NCBI GenBank assembly: GCA_019419525.1
Contig: DXZU01000013.1
Span: 1-64,000, forward strand
DNA: 64,000 nucleotides
From: Collinsella sp.
GTDB taxonomy: Bacteria; Actinomycetota; Coriobacteriia; Coriobacteriales; Coriobacteriaceae
Direction: 5' to 3'
The first letter of the stretch is position 1. Each line of letters opens with the position of its first letter. A model generated the notes under the pieces. That model was not told where the DNA came from and searched no databases. It was given only the letters and a program-made list of their open reading frames with translations. Shown one piece after another: positions 54,657-63,079 of the stretch. Made by a program: the position numbers and the translations under genes.

Positions 54657-55592
54657 TTAGTGCTCAATCCAGCAGCGTAGCGTCTCGCCAGCCAGAAGAT
54701 GGCGTAGGTTCTCGGCGGCGATGTCGACCACGTTGTTAAGTGTGGCTGCCAGGTGGAACCAACCGGAGACGTGCGGCGTGATGAGCATGTTGGGTGCATC
54801 CCACAGTGGGCTTGTCTCAGGCAGCGGCTCGGGGTCGGTGACGTCGACCGCGGCGCCGGCGAGATGTCCCGACTCCAGGGCGGCAACCAAGTCGTCGGCG
54901 ACCACAAGATCGCCGCGGCCGCCGTTGGCAAAGAAGGCGCCCGGTTTCATCGCGGCGAAGAACTCGGCGTTCGCCAGGCCGCGGGTCTCGGGTGTGCTGG
55001 GCATAAAGGATGCGACGATGTCGGCCTCGGCTAGGCGCTCGGACAGGGCATCCATGCCGTCCATGTCCTCAAACACAATGGGATAGACGAGTGGATGGCG
55101 CTTGATGCCGCGGACGTGTGCACCCATGCTGCGGCAGAGCGTGGCAAAGTGGCCGCCGATATCGCCCGCGCCCAGCACCAGCACGTTGGCATTTTTGAGC
55201 GAGGTGACCGGCCCCAAATCCTCCCAGCGATGCTCGCGCTGCAAGTCGTGATAGCCAGGCAGGCGCTTCATCATGGAAAGGACCATGGCAAACATGTGCT
55301 CGCTCACGGCCTGGCCGTAGGCGCCCACCGAGCAGGAAAGCTTGGTATCAGCCGGTACCGTGCCGGCGGCGACGTAATCGTCATAGCCTGCGGTCTGTAG
55401 TTGCAGCAGCTGGAGGTGCTCGCACGCGGAAAGCAGGGCAGGGTCTATGTTGCCCAAAATCACGTCGGCGTTGGCGACTTGTTCGCGCGTGGCGGCGTCG
55501 GCGCTCGTGTAGATAAAGTCCTCGCCCGGAGCGCTCGATTCAAGAATTGCGCGATGACGGTCGTTGACGGGCAACAAAACCAGGATGTTCAC
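54657..55592 (-). CDS. D-isomer-specific 2-hydroxyacid dehydrogenase
   Basis: A 311-residue NAD(P)-dependent oxidoreductase of 2-hydroxy/2-oxo acids. The NAD loop is VLGAGDIGGHFATLC near residue 142, NGGRGDLVV near 223, the Asp/Glu catalytic region is AAVDVTDPEPLPE near 245, and the catalytic His is in ITPHVSGWF near 272. Its closest recognisable type is the putative phosphoglycerate-dehydrogenase-like group. The physiological substrate cannot be told. AGGA lies upstream of the ATG. Confidence 0.88.
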   Translation of the reverse strand: MNILVLLPVNDRHRAILESSAPGEDFIYTSADAATREQVANADVILGNIDPALLSACEHLQLLQLQTAGYDDYVAAGTVPADTKLSCSVGAYGQAVSEHMFAMVLSMMKRLPGYHDLQREHRWEDLGPVTSLKNANVLVLGAGDIGGHFATLCRSMGAHVRGIKRHPLVYPIVFEDMDGMDALSERLAEADIVASFMPSTPETRGLANAEFFAAMKPGAFFANGGRGDLVVADDLVAALESGHLAGAAVDVTDPEPLPETSPLWDAPNMLITPHVSGWFHLAATLNNVVDIAAENLRHLLAGETLRCWIEH

Positions 55593-55611
55593 AAGCAGTC
55601 CTCTCCGCTCG

Positions 55612-55657
55612 ACCTGCCAAAAAGAAACAGGTTTATTTTTGGCAGGTTTTATCAGGC
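55612..55657 (+). repeat. CCTGCCAAAAAGGGACAGG hairpin repeat, copy 7
   Basis: ACCTGCCAAAAAGAAACAGG, TTTATTTTTGGCAGG, TTTTATCAGG. It lies between the methionine aminopeptidase gene (ending at 55724) and the dehydrogenase start, in the orientation opposite to both genes. Confidence 0.75.
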
Positions 55658-55723
55658 AAAACGTTCAAACAAAAACGCCGGATGCAAGACGAGCGTGCCC
55701 GTCAGCATCCGGCGCATCCGCGG

Positions 55724-56611
55724 CTACCAGCTCAGCAGCTCGTAGCCGTCCTCGGTCACCACGAGCTGTACCTCGCACTGGGCCGAATCGCTGCCGTCCT
55801 TGGTGCGCACGCACCAGCCGTCACCCTTGCTAATCTTGATGTCGGGCGCTCCGGCATTGACCATGGGCTCGATGGTAAAGACCATGCCCGGAGCCATGAT
55901 GGTGTCCACATCGGGTGCCTCGGTGGTAAAGCCCACAAACGGGTCCTCGTGGAACTCCTTACCGATGCCGTGTCCGCCGTACTCGCGCACCACGCTAAAG
56001 CCGGCGTCCTCGACCGTCTTTTGCACGGCCTCGGCCATAACGGACAGCGGCAGCCATGGCTTGACGGCTGCCAAGCCCGCCTCCACGCTGGCGCGGGTGA
56101 CATCGACCAGGCGCCGGCGCTCGGCCGAGACCTCGCCGATGCAGAACATGCGGCTCGAATCGCTAAAGTAGCCGTCCAAGATCGTGGAGCAGTCGACGTT
56201 GATGATGTCGCCCTCGTGCAGCACGTCCGTATCGCAGGGGATACCGTGACAGACCACGTCGTTGATCGAGGTGCAAACGCTCTTGGGGTAGCCCTCATAG
56301 TTGAGGTCGGCCGGCGTACCACCGTGCTCGACGGTGTAGTCGTAGATCATCTGGTCGATCTGGTTGGTGGTCATGCCCGCGGCGATGTGTTCGCCTACGT
56401 AATCGAGCACACCCACGTTGATGGCGGCCGAGCGCTTGATGCCCTCGATGTCGGCGGGCGTCTTGTAGAGCGTGCGGGGCAGAACCTCCCAGCCCTCTTC
56501 CCACAAGCGCTCGAGGCGCTCATCAAAGGCGCTATGGCATTTCTTATATTTTTTGCCGCTGCCGCACCAGCAGGCGTCGTTGCGGCCGGGCACGGGTCCA
56601 TTGTCAAACAT
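55724..56611 (-). CDS. map: Type I methionine aminopeptidase with N-terminal SEC-C zinc motif
   Basis: It removes the initiator Met from nascent proteins. Residues 1-27 form a SEC-C zinc motif (GRNDACWCGSGKKYKKCH) that may guide it to ribosomes. The catalytic domain follows with the type I metal ligands: HGIP near residue 120, NVDCSTILDGYFSD (two Asp) near 138-149, GHGIGKEFHE (His) near 211 and FTIEPMV (Glu) near 244. At 295 residues the length fits the SEC-C form seen in many Firmicutes. GAAAGGAAG precedes the ATG. Confidence 0.94.
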   Translation of the reverse strand: MFDNGPVPGRNDACWCGSGKKYKKCHSAFDERLERLWEEGWEVLPRTLYKTPADIEGIKRSAAINVGVLDYVGEHIAAGMTTNQIDQMIYDYTVEHGGTPADLNYEGYPKSVCTSINDVVCHGIPCDTDVLHEGDIINVDCSTILDGYFSDSSRMFCIGEVSAERRRLVDVTRASVEAGLAAVKPWLPLSVMAEAVQKTVEDAGFSVVREYGGHGIGKEFHEDPFVGFTTEAPDVDTIMAPGMVFTIEPMVNAGAPDIKISKGDGWCVRTKDGSDSAQCEVQLVVTEDGYELLSW

Positions 56612-56663
56612 GGCTAACTTCCTTTCATTCGCAGCTAGTATAGCCCACCCACGCGTCCATAAA

Positions 56664-56730
56664 AGTTGCGGTGATATAGTTCCGATTTAAGCGGTTTAAC
56701 AGCATAAATAGGAACTATATCACCGCAACT
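56664..56730. repeat. Palindrome with AGTTGCGGTGATATA arms, copy 2
   Basis: Perfect 20-bp arms (56664-56683 with 56711-56730), AGTTGCGGTGATATAGTTCC, have further pairing inside. The first 15 bases match copy 1 at 49077. It lies between the map and radical SAM genes. Confidence 0.7.
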
Positions 56731-56771
56731 GATGGAGCGGGATGGCGGGCACTAGCTGCTGCGTGGTTTCG

Positions 56772-57548
56772 CTAGTAGCTCACCTGGCAGGGGATGCCGA
56801 GGGCGCGCACGCGCGCGGCAATGGCGTCGAGCACCTCGGGTGCTGCTTTGGCAAGGCCGGCGACTGGTGTCTCGCGCGCGACCGTGTAGATGGTCGCCTC
56901 CTGCGGACGAATGCGCTCAAGCGCCGCGAGCCAGGGGGCAACATACTCCTCGCCGGTATTGTCGATGAGCTTGCCCTGATACTCGCCGGTCAAAAAGATC
57001 GTCTGGATAATAACGTGACCGTCAAAGCTTGCGAACGTCTCGATCTGGTGTTCGACGTTGTAGGGGCCAACAGGCTGGTCGAGCAGCTGGATAAACGCCG
57101 GGTCGACGGTATCGAGCTTAAGAATGTTGTCGTCGACCATCATGAGCGCGTCGTGCACCTCGGGGCGGTCGGCGCGTGTGCCGTTGGAGAGCACGGCGAT
57201 CTTGGAGTTTGGGGCAAGCTCGTCGCGCAGTGCGACGGCGCCGGCGATGGCCCGTGGAAACTCCGGTGCGGCGGTGGGCTCGCCGTTGCCTGCGAAGGTG
57301 ATTACATCGGGGAGCTCGCCCTCGGCTGCCATCTCGCGCAGCTTTGCCTCGAGCGCTTCGAGTACCACGGCAGCCGTGTTATACGGCTCATGGCAGGGGC
57401 GCTCGGCGTTGAGGCCGTTCTCGCAGTAGATGCAGTCGAACGTGCAGATTTTGCCGCTGGCCGGCATCATGTTGACGCCGAGCGAGAGACCAAGGCGACG
57501 GCTGCGAACGGGCCCAAAGATGGGGCTGGCATTCAAAAACGTAGACAT
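56772..57548 (-). CDS. Radical SAM protein
   Basis: A 258-residue iron-sulfur enzyme with C-x3-C-x2-C in CTFDCIYCENG near residue 36, ITFAGNGEPT near 86 (a GGE-like SAM site) and VLSNGT near 120. The N-terminal FGPVRSRRLGLSLGVN is characteristic of a widespread MoaA-like group without known function. AGGAG lies 9 nt before ATG 57548. ATG 57554 is also in frame, and the longer frame to 58142 runs antisense to the hydrolase gene. No obvious peptide substrate lies next to it. Confidence 0.87.
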   Translation of the reverse strand: MSTFLNASPIFGPVRSRRLGLSLGVNMMPASGKICTFDCIYCENGLNAERPCHEPYNTAAVVLEALEAKLREMAAEGELPDVITFAGNGEPTAAPEFPRAIAGAVALRDELAPNSKIAVLSNGTRADRPEVHDALMMVDDNILKLDTVDPAFIQLLDQPVGPYNVEHQIETFASFDGHVIIQTIFLTGEYQGKLIDNTGEEYVAPWLAALERIRPQEATIYTVARETPVAGLAKAAPEVLDAIAARVRALGIPCQVSY

Positions 57549-57773
57549 AGGCATATGCTCCTCAAGACAATTGTGCCTAAGCATAGCATCGGCTCCAAAG
57601 CAAGGTGTGGGCTCTTGCTTTACAAGTTTCGTTTTTTCACGTCGCTCATGATGCCGTGCCATGAAAAGCCTCGGGTCGGGTAAAGTTAATCTGTTAACAA
57701 GGTGTAAAGCAATGCGGGTCCATCCAACCGTGCTGACGTGCAACTGGATGAGCATTGATGATGGGGGCACAAC

Positions 57774-58571
57774 ATGGATTTTACGGTCGAGAATGCGGGC
57801 ACCACGATTGCCTGTCGCGAATATGCCGACCCGGATGTGTCGCCTGATGCTCCTGCCTTGGTGTGCGTGCACGGCGCTTGTGTCGACGGCACATTTTTCG
57901 ACGGCATCGCTTGTGAGCTCAGTCGCAACTACCGCGTAATTGCCTACGACCGCCGCGGCTGTGGTGGCAGCAGCGATGCGGCAGACGGCAGCTATGATCT
58001 TGCCGCTCAGGCCGCCGATCTGCAAGCCGTGATCGAACACGTTGGCGCTCCGACAAATGTGCTTGCGCACAGCGCCGGTACGTTGGTGGCGCTGGAGCTT
58101 CTTCGTACCGAACCCCATCTCGTCGCCCGTGCGATTCTGCATGAGCCGGCTGTGTCGGCCGAAGGCGTCGGCATGGGCGCAGCCCCGGTTTTGCTCGATA
58201 TGATTGCGGCTGGAAAGGTTTCAAGGGCGCTCCGGCTTTTCTTGGGAGCCCTCGGCGACTTGGACCCCGAGGCTCCTGGAACGACCGAAGCGGAAGCCAA
58301 ACATGCCCTGCGCAATGGTCGTTGCTTCATGGCCAATGAATACGGGATTACTATGACCTGCGTTCCCGATTGGGATAGCGTTCGCGCGTCAAAAACGGTG
58401 GCCGCCGTGCTCCTGGGCGAGCTCTCGATTGGCACGCCCCGCGAGGCTGGCACGCGAGCGGCTGCCGAATATCTCGATTGCCCTCTCGTGACGATCCCGG
58501 GCGCGCATAACGGTCTGCGCGATCGCCCGGCAGCGGCTGCCCGGGCTGTCCGTGGCATCCTGGGGCTCTAA
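57774..58571 (+). CDS. Alpha/beta hydrolase
   Basis: A 265-residue alpha/beta-fold hydrolase. It has the oxyanion strand VCVHGACVDG near residue 33, nucleophile Ser in LAHSAGTLV near 99 (Gly replaced by Ala in the first position of the elbow), and the catalytic His in IPGAHNGLRD near 243. It has no signal peptide. GGGGG lies 6 nt before the ATG. The substrate is unknown, and it stands alone between the radical SAM and the signalling genes. Confidence 0.85.
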   Translation: MDFTVENAGTTIACREYADPDVSPDAPALVCVHGACVDGTFFDGIACELSRNYRVIAYDRRGCGGSSDAADGSYDLAAQAADLQAVIEHVGAPTNVLAHSAGTLVALELLRTEPHLVARAILHEPAVSAEGVGMGAAPVLLDMIAAGKVSRALRLFLGALGDLDPEAPGTTEAEAKHALRNGRCFMANEYGITMTCVPDWDSVRASKTVAAVLLGELSIGTPREAGTRAAAEYLDCPLVTIPGAHNGLRDRPAAAARAVRGILGL

Positions 58572-58782
58572 CACCCGCAATGGCCAAAGCAGGCTTCACC
58601 CGCAAACGTTTCGGCCGTGTTAACAAATGTGCTCAAAACCTCACGTCTGCGACTTCAATCGCGCCGCCTGCCAACTCATAAAAATGTAACAGCATTCACG
58701 TACTTACCTGCATCGATAAGGTGTTACCCTTGTAGCATTTGGAACCCACCGCTACCATGCGAAACTATCGAAAGGGCCCCAT

Positions 58783-60663
58783 ATGCTCAATAATCACGAG
58801 GTCAATCTAACCGACGAGGAGGCTGCCGCTGAGGTCGCCCGTGTCGCGAAGAACTACCCCGTGGTGCGTTTGCTGTCGGCCGATCAGATTAAGAGGGAGC
58901 CTAACTGCTTGCTCGCCGGCGATCGCTGCCCTTGTCTGCGTCAGTCGAGTCTTGAGGCCTTGGCAGACTCCGATGAGGTGTCGGAGCAGCTGCTCAATGA
59001 TGGTACTGAGTACCGCGCTCGCCTGCGCCCTCTGAAGGTCGAGGGCGAGCCTCATGTCCTGCTGATGGTGCGTCCGATCGATGAGCAAGAGGCCGCAGAA
59101 GAGGACCTTGTCTACACCGACGTGCTGACGAGTGTGCGCAATCGCCGATATTACGAGGAAAAGCTCCGAAGCGTCCGCATGAATGCCGGCGTTGCGATGA
59201 TCGACCTTGATGATTTTAGGGTCTTCAACGATACATGTGGCCGTCATGCCGGCGACCTTGCGCTCGGTGCTGTGGCGACAGCCATGCGCAGCGGAATCCG
59301 TTCGACTGACGAGCTTGTGCGCTATGGATGCGACAAGTTTGTGGTTGTCATGCCCAATATTCCCTCCGATGACTTCACCCGTCGCCTGCATCAGGTGTCC
59401 GATGCCGTTCGTTCCACGATTATTCCGGGCCATGAGTACGTGAGCTTGACGGCATGTGTTGGTGGTGTTCGCATTCATGGCGAGACGGTCGATGAGGGCG
59501 TTGGCCGCGCTGCCCAGTTATTGAGCCGCGCTAAGGCAAAAGCCGGTACGGTCGTGACCGACGCCGATTCCATCGAGGCTTTCCAAAGCGAAAAGCCTTT
59601 GGTGCTTATTGTCGATGACTCCGAGATGAACCGAGTCATTCTCAACGAGATGCTCAAGGACGAGTATTGCATCCTCGAGGCCGACAACGGTCGTACGGCA
59701 CTCGACATGGTCGACCGCTATGGCGATGAGTTGTCGCTCGTGCTGCTGGATATTGTCATGCCGGGCATAAGCGGCTTTGAGGTACTGGCCGATCTGTCGC
59801 GCCGATCGGGCATCGACAATCTGCCTGTCATCATGATTTCGAGTGAAGATTCCGATGATATGGTTCTGCGCGCGTACGAGCTGGGCGCCTCAGACTATAT
59901 CAACCGCCCGTTTGACTCCCGTATAGTGCGCCGCCGCGTAAACAACACCATCCGCCTGTACGCCAAACAGCGCCGCCTGACGAGCCTGCTGTCCCAGCAG
60001 TACAACGAGCGCGTCAAGAACAGTCGCATGCTCATCGACATCATGGCTGGCGTCATGGAGCTTCGCAACGGCGAGAGCGGCAGGCACGTTACGAACATCG
60101 AAAAGCTGACCGAGCTGCTGCTTGGCTGTCTGGTCCAGCGTAGCGGCACGATCTTCCTCGACAATGAGGAACGCTCCACGATCGCCCTGGCTTCGGCGCT
60201 GCACGATATCGGCAAGATGTCGATTGACGATGCGATTCTCAACAAGCCCGGACGCCTTACGCCCGAGGAGTTCGAGATCATGAAGACGCATACCACGATC
60301 GGCGCCGATATGCTGCTTGAGCTGGGTAGCCATCACGCCGGCAATGCGCTTATGGAATATGCGTACCAGATTGCGCGTTGGCATCACGAGCGCTGGGACG
60401 GCAAGGGTTATCCCGATGGCCTCAAGGGCGACGATATCCCCATCGCCGCGCAGGTAGTTTCGGTGGCCGACGTGTACGATGCACTGACGAGTGTGCGCGT
60501 GTACAAGGACGCTATCCCGCACGAGGAGGCAATCCAGATGATCCTGGACGGTAAGTGCGGCACCTTTAACCCGCTGCTGCTCGATTGCCTGCTCGAGGTG
60601 CAAGACCAAATTGCCGAGACGTTGGCACGCCCCGCCGACGTCGTCGCGTTTCCCACGATTTAG
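58783..60663 (+). CDS. Degenerate GGDEF, receiver and HD-GYP signalling protein
   Basis: A 626-residue cytoplasmic protein. The N-terminal 110 residues may be a PAS-like sensor. The GGDEF-type domain (about 115-260) has RYGCDKF in place of GGDEF, so cyclase activity is doubtful. The receiver domain (270-395) has the phosphorylated Asp in LVLLDIVMPG and SSED. The HD-GYP domain (410-600) has ALHDIGKMSIDD and RWHHERWDGKGYPDG, with the HD and GYP motifs intact, predicting c-di-GMP hydrolysis. An Hpt protein is encoded directly downstream, likely feeding phosphate to the receiver. Confidence 0.9.
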   Translation: MLNNHEVNLTDEEAAAEVARVAKNYPVVRLLSADQIKREPNCLLAGDRCPCLRQSSLEALADSDEVSEQLLNDGTEYRARLRPLKVEGEPHVLLMVRPIDEQEAAEEDLVYTDVLTSVRNRRYYEEKLRSVRMNAGVAMIDLDDFRVFNDTCGRHAGDLALGAVATAMRSGIRSTDELVRYGCDKFVVVMPNIPSDDFTRRLHQVSDAVRSTIIPGHEYVSLTACVGGVRIHGETVDEGVGRAAQLLSRAKAKAGTVVTDADSIEAFQSEKPLVLIVDDSEMNRVILNEMLKDEYCILEADNGRTALDMVDRYGDELSLVLLDIVMPGISGFEVLADLSRRSGIDNLPVIMISSEDSDDMVLRAYELGASDYINRPFDSRIVRRRVNNTIRLYAKQRRLTSLLSQQYNERVKNSRMLIDIMAGVMELRNGESGRHVTNIEKLTELLLGCLVQRSGTIFLDNEERSTIALASALHDIGKMSIDDAILNKPGRLTPEEFEIMKTHTTIGADMLLELGSHHAGNALMEYAYQIARWHHERWDGKGYPDGLKGDDIPIAAQVVSVADVYDALTSVRVYKDAIPHEEAIQMILDGKCGTFNPLLLDCLLEVQDQIAETLARPADVVAFPTI

Positions 60664-60687
60664 TTTGACCAAAGGAGTTTTTAATCC

Positions 60688-61044
60688 ATGATTTCCATGC
60701 GTGAGGCGTATGAGAAGATCGGCGCTAATTATGACGATGCGTGCGCTCGGCTGATGGGCGAGGAAATGCTTGCCCGCTTTGCCCTCAAGTTTTTGGATGA
60801 CGAGAGCATGGACAAGCTGGAGGCTGCCATGGCGGCAGGAGACGCCAAGAGTGCGTTTATGGCAGCGCACACGCTCAAGGGCGTGAGCCAGAACCTGGGA
60901 TTCGATAATCTGTACGAGCCGGCGGCCGTGGTGACCGAAGCGCTGCGCGGCGCCGATGCCGTTGACGGCGCTCGCGAGGGAATGCATGCGCTGCAGCAGC
61001 AATATGCGGCAACGATGTCGGCCCTGCGCGAGGCGGCCGAATAA
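60688..61044 (+). CDS. Hpt histidine phosphotransfer protein
   Basis: A 118-residue helical protein with the phosphorylated His in MAAHTLKGVSQNLGF near residue 62, the Hpt consensus. AAAGGAG precedes the ATG, 24 nt after the HD-GYP gene. It likely exchanges phosphate with that protein's receiver. No hybrid kinase is in the window to complete the relay. Confidence 0.9.
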   Translation: MISMREAYEKIGANYDDACARLMGEEMLARFALKFLDDESMDKLEAAMAAGDAKSAFMAAHTLKGVSQNLGFDNLYEPAAVVTEALRGADAVDGAREGMHALQQQYAATMSALREAAE

Positions 61045-61068
61045 GAGGCTGTGAGCCTTGATGACTAT

Positions 61069-61132
61069 GAGAGTGGATAATCTCCCGTTTTAGGCCCGGT
61101 GGCGGCCTCAAAGTGGGAGATTATCCACTCTC
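61069..61132. repeat. Palindrome with GAGAGTGGATAATCTCCC arms
   Basis: Perfect 18-bp arms (61069-61086 with 61115-61132) lie 25 nt after the Hpt stop. A further partial copy, ATCCACTCTC, follows near 61151. It could serve as terminator but lacks a T-run. Confidence 0.65.
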
Positions 61133-61221
61133 GTTTGATACGTGTCCAAAAATCCACTCTCACCCCTTCTGATTAGTGAATTGCCTATGCACACTGTCGG
61201 GGCTTTCCGCATGCAATCCAT

Positions 61222-61253
61222 ATCGTTGTTCGATAAACTGTTCGAATAACGAT
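61222..61253. promoter_or_regulatory. 32-bp dyad upstream of the DUF2975/XRE pair
   Basis: ATCGTT-R-TTCGA and TCGAA-Y-AACGAT halves flank a short centre. It lies 22 bp before the DUF2975-like gene and shares the 12-mer AACTGTTCGAAT with the LexA-box region at 44991. It is probably an operator, of the downstream HTH protein or LexA. Confidence 0.55.
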
Positions 61254-61274
61254 AGAGTCGACGAGGGTGAGTGT

Positions 61275-61835
61275 ATGTCCAACAGCGTTCAGCGTATGGC
61301 CAAGGCGGGCGAAAATATCAGGAAGCTTGGTTTTTGCATGGCAGCCGTTTTTGCAGGGATGCTCGTTGCTTTTGCCGCGTTGGTTGTTTACGTGATCTGG
61401 TATGCGGTTGCAAACGTTGCTTCTGTCGATTCTTTCGGTGTCGTGACGCTTCTCGATGGCGGGTGCATCGTTATCCCAAGCGGACTGTGCCTGGCACTCG
61501 TCGTGGGTATTTCGCTTGTCGTTTTGTGCGGGATCAGCCGTAACATCTCGCGAGGCGTCTCGCCCTTTACCAAGACGCATGTGCGGCTTATCCGTGTTCT
61601 CGCGCTTGCCTTTGCTGTTAACGCCGCGGTTTCGCTTGTTGGTGCCTATGGATCGGTCAATCTCACCATTGGCGGACTGGAGCTTTACATCGTGCCTCAT
61701 TCCTTCGTTATTGAGATTTGCCAAGGCGCTACCTTTGATGCGGGGTCGTTTATCGGCGCAGTTGTCTGTCTGTTTATCTCGGCGATCTGGAGTTATGCCT
61801 CGCTGCTCCAAGAGCAGTCTGACGAGCTTGTGTAG
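61275..61835 (+). CDS. DUF2975-like membrane protein
   Basis: A 186-residue protein with four hydrophobic segments (about 18-42, 60-82, 105-128, 150-172). SRGVSPFTKTHVRLIRVLA between segments 2 and 3 is typical of DUF2975 proteins, which are usually encoded next to a small XRE regulator, as here. GAGGGTGAG precedes ATG 61275. The function is unknown; the pair is presumably co-transcribed. Confidence 0.78.
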   Translation: MSNSVQRMAKAGENIRKLGFCMAAVFAGMLVAFAALVVYVIWYAVANVASVDSFGVVTLLDGGCIVIPSGLCLALVVGISLVVLCGISRNISRGVSPFTKTHVRLIRVLALAFAVNAAVSLVGAYGSVNLTIGGLELYIVPHSFVIEICQGATFDAGSFIGAVVCLFISAIWSYASLLQEQSDELV

Positions 61836-61843
61836 GAGGAAAC

Positions 61844-62173
61844 ATGAGCTATCTCATCATCGAGCTTGAGACGCAGCTGCTTAAGACCGGAAAGACCAGT
61901 GCTGATCTGATTCGTGCCACGGGGCATACTCCGGCTAATATTTCAAAGCTAAGAAACGGAAAAATTAAAGCTATTCGCCTTAAGACGCTTCTCGATATCT
62001 GCGATGAACTTGATTGTCAACCGGGAGATATTATTCGGCGCGTGAGCGAGAAAGAGCTTGAGGAGCTTATTGTCGAACGCGCAAAAAATGTCGTGAGGCA
62101 GATGCGGGATGGCGGAGGCAACGAGGCGTCACTTCCGACATCAGTCTTCGCTGTCGATTTGAGCGACGAGTAG
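61844..62173 (+). CDS. Small XRE-family HTH regulator
   Basis: A 109-residue protein with a cro/CI-type HTH at residues 15-65 (TSADLIRATGHTPANISKL, KAIRLKTLLDICDELDCQPG), as in the partner regulators of DUF2975 genes, and a charged C-terminal tail. AGGAGG lies just before the ATG, 8 nt after the membrane protein. It probably controls this operon through the upstream dyad. Confidence 0.87.
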   Translation: MSYLIIELETQLLKTGKTSADLIRATGHTPANISKLRNGKIKAIRLKTLLDICDELDCQPGDIIRRVSEKELEELIVERAKNVVRQMRDGGGNEASLPTSVFAVDLSDE

Positions 62174-62212
62174 CTTAAGGCAAACAACTAAAACGAAATA
62201 TCAGCGTGAAGG

Positions 62213-62242
62213 GACCCGTGTCTAACACGGGTTCTTTCTTTT
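62213..62242 (+). terminator. Terminator after the XRE gene
   Basis: A 9-bp stem GACCCGTGT/ACACGGGTT with a 3-nt loop is followed by CTTTCTTTT. Confidence 0.8.
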
Positions 62243-62317
62243 AGATTATCTCGACAAATATGAGTTATCGAAAAACAATAATAACAATGGAAAACGATAA
62301 AGGAAAGAAGGGACGAT

Positions 62318-63079
62318 ATGGGCGGTTTTGCTATCAAGCGGAACGGGAGGCCAATGAACGCATCAGCGATAAAGCTATCAAAGGTGTCAAAGCGCTATGG
62401 AAAACGGCGTGTGTTGCATGACGTTTCCTTTGAGGTGCATCAGTCTGAGCTCTGTGCCCTTGTCGGTGCAAACGGTGCGGGCAAAAGCACGCTAATTAAA
62501 ATCGTCTTGGGCATCTGTGAGCCATCGTCGGGAAGCGTGGAACTCTTCGGAGGCAAGTCAAAAAGAGAGCTGAGCCTGATGCGGACGCGTGTCGGCTATG
62601 TACCAGATTCCAGTGGAGCATACCAATCTCTCAGTGCGGTTGAGAATCTTCAAATCCGATGTGCGGAATGGGGGCTCGATGAGAAGCGTGAGATTCCTCG
62701 CGTTTTGAGCCTAGTCGGGCTGGATGCCGATGAGAAAAAGAGCGTGAGCAGTTTTTCTCTGGGAATGAAACGGCGACTGGATATAGCTACGGCTTTATTG
62801 GGCGACACCGACGTACTAATTTTCGATGAGCCGGCAAATGGATTGGATCCGTTGGGCATCGAGAGTATATGGGCCCTTATCGGTCGATTGAATCGAGAGC
62901 AGGGTAAGACCATGCTCATCTCTAGTCATGATTTGGATGAGTTGGCATCGGTTGCAACAAGCTGCCTGTTTCTTCATGACGGCGAACTGCTAAAAAAGGA
63001 ATCGATGGACGTCATAAGGGATGAGGCGTCGTCCCTAAAAGAGTATTACAGGCGCTTGATGAAGGCGGTCTCGCTATGA
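62318..63079 (+). CDS. ABC transporter ATP-binding protein (ABC-2 type)
   Basis: A 253-residue ATPase with Walker A GANGAGKST near residue 50, signature-like FSLGMKRRLD near 148 and Walker B VLIFDEPANGLDP near 166, then SSHDLDEL. This is the CcmA/lantibiotic-immunity type. GAAGGGA lies before ATG 62318; ATG 62354 with GGGAGG is an alternative. Its local GC is somewhat lower than its neighbours. It overlaps the next permease (ATGA), with another permease following. Confidence 0.88.
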   Translation: MGGFAIKRNGRPMNASAIKLSKVSKRYGKRRVLHDVSFEVHQSELCALVGANGAGKSTLIKIVLGICEPSSGSVELFGGKSKRELSLMRTRVGYVPDSSGAYQSLSAVENLQIRCAEWGLDEKREIPRVLSLVGLDADEKKSVSSFSLGMKRRLDIATALLGDTDVLIFDEPANGLDPLGIESIWALIGRLNREQGKTMLISSHDLDELASVATSCLFLHDGELLKKESMDVIRDEASSLKEYYRRLMKAVSL

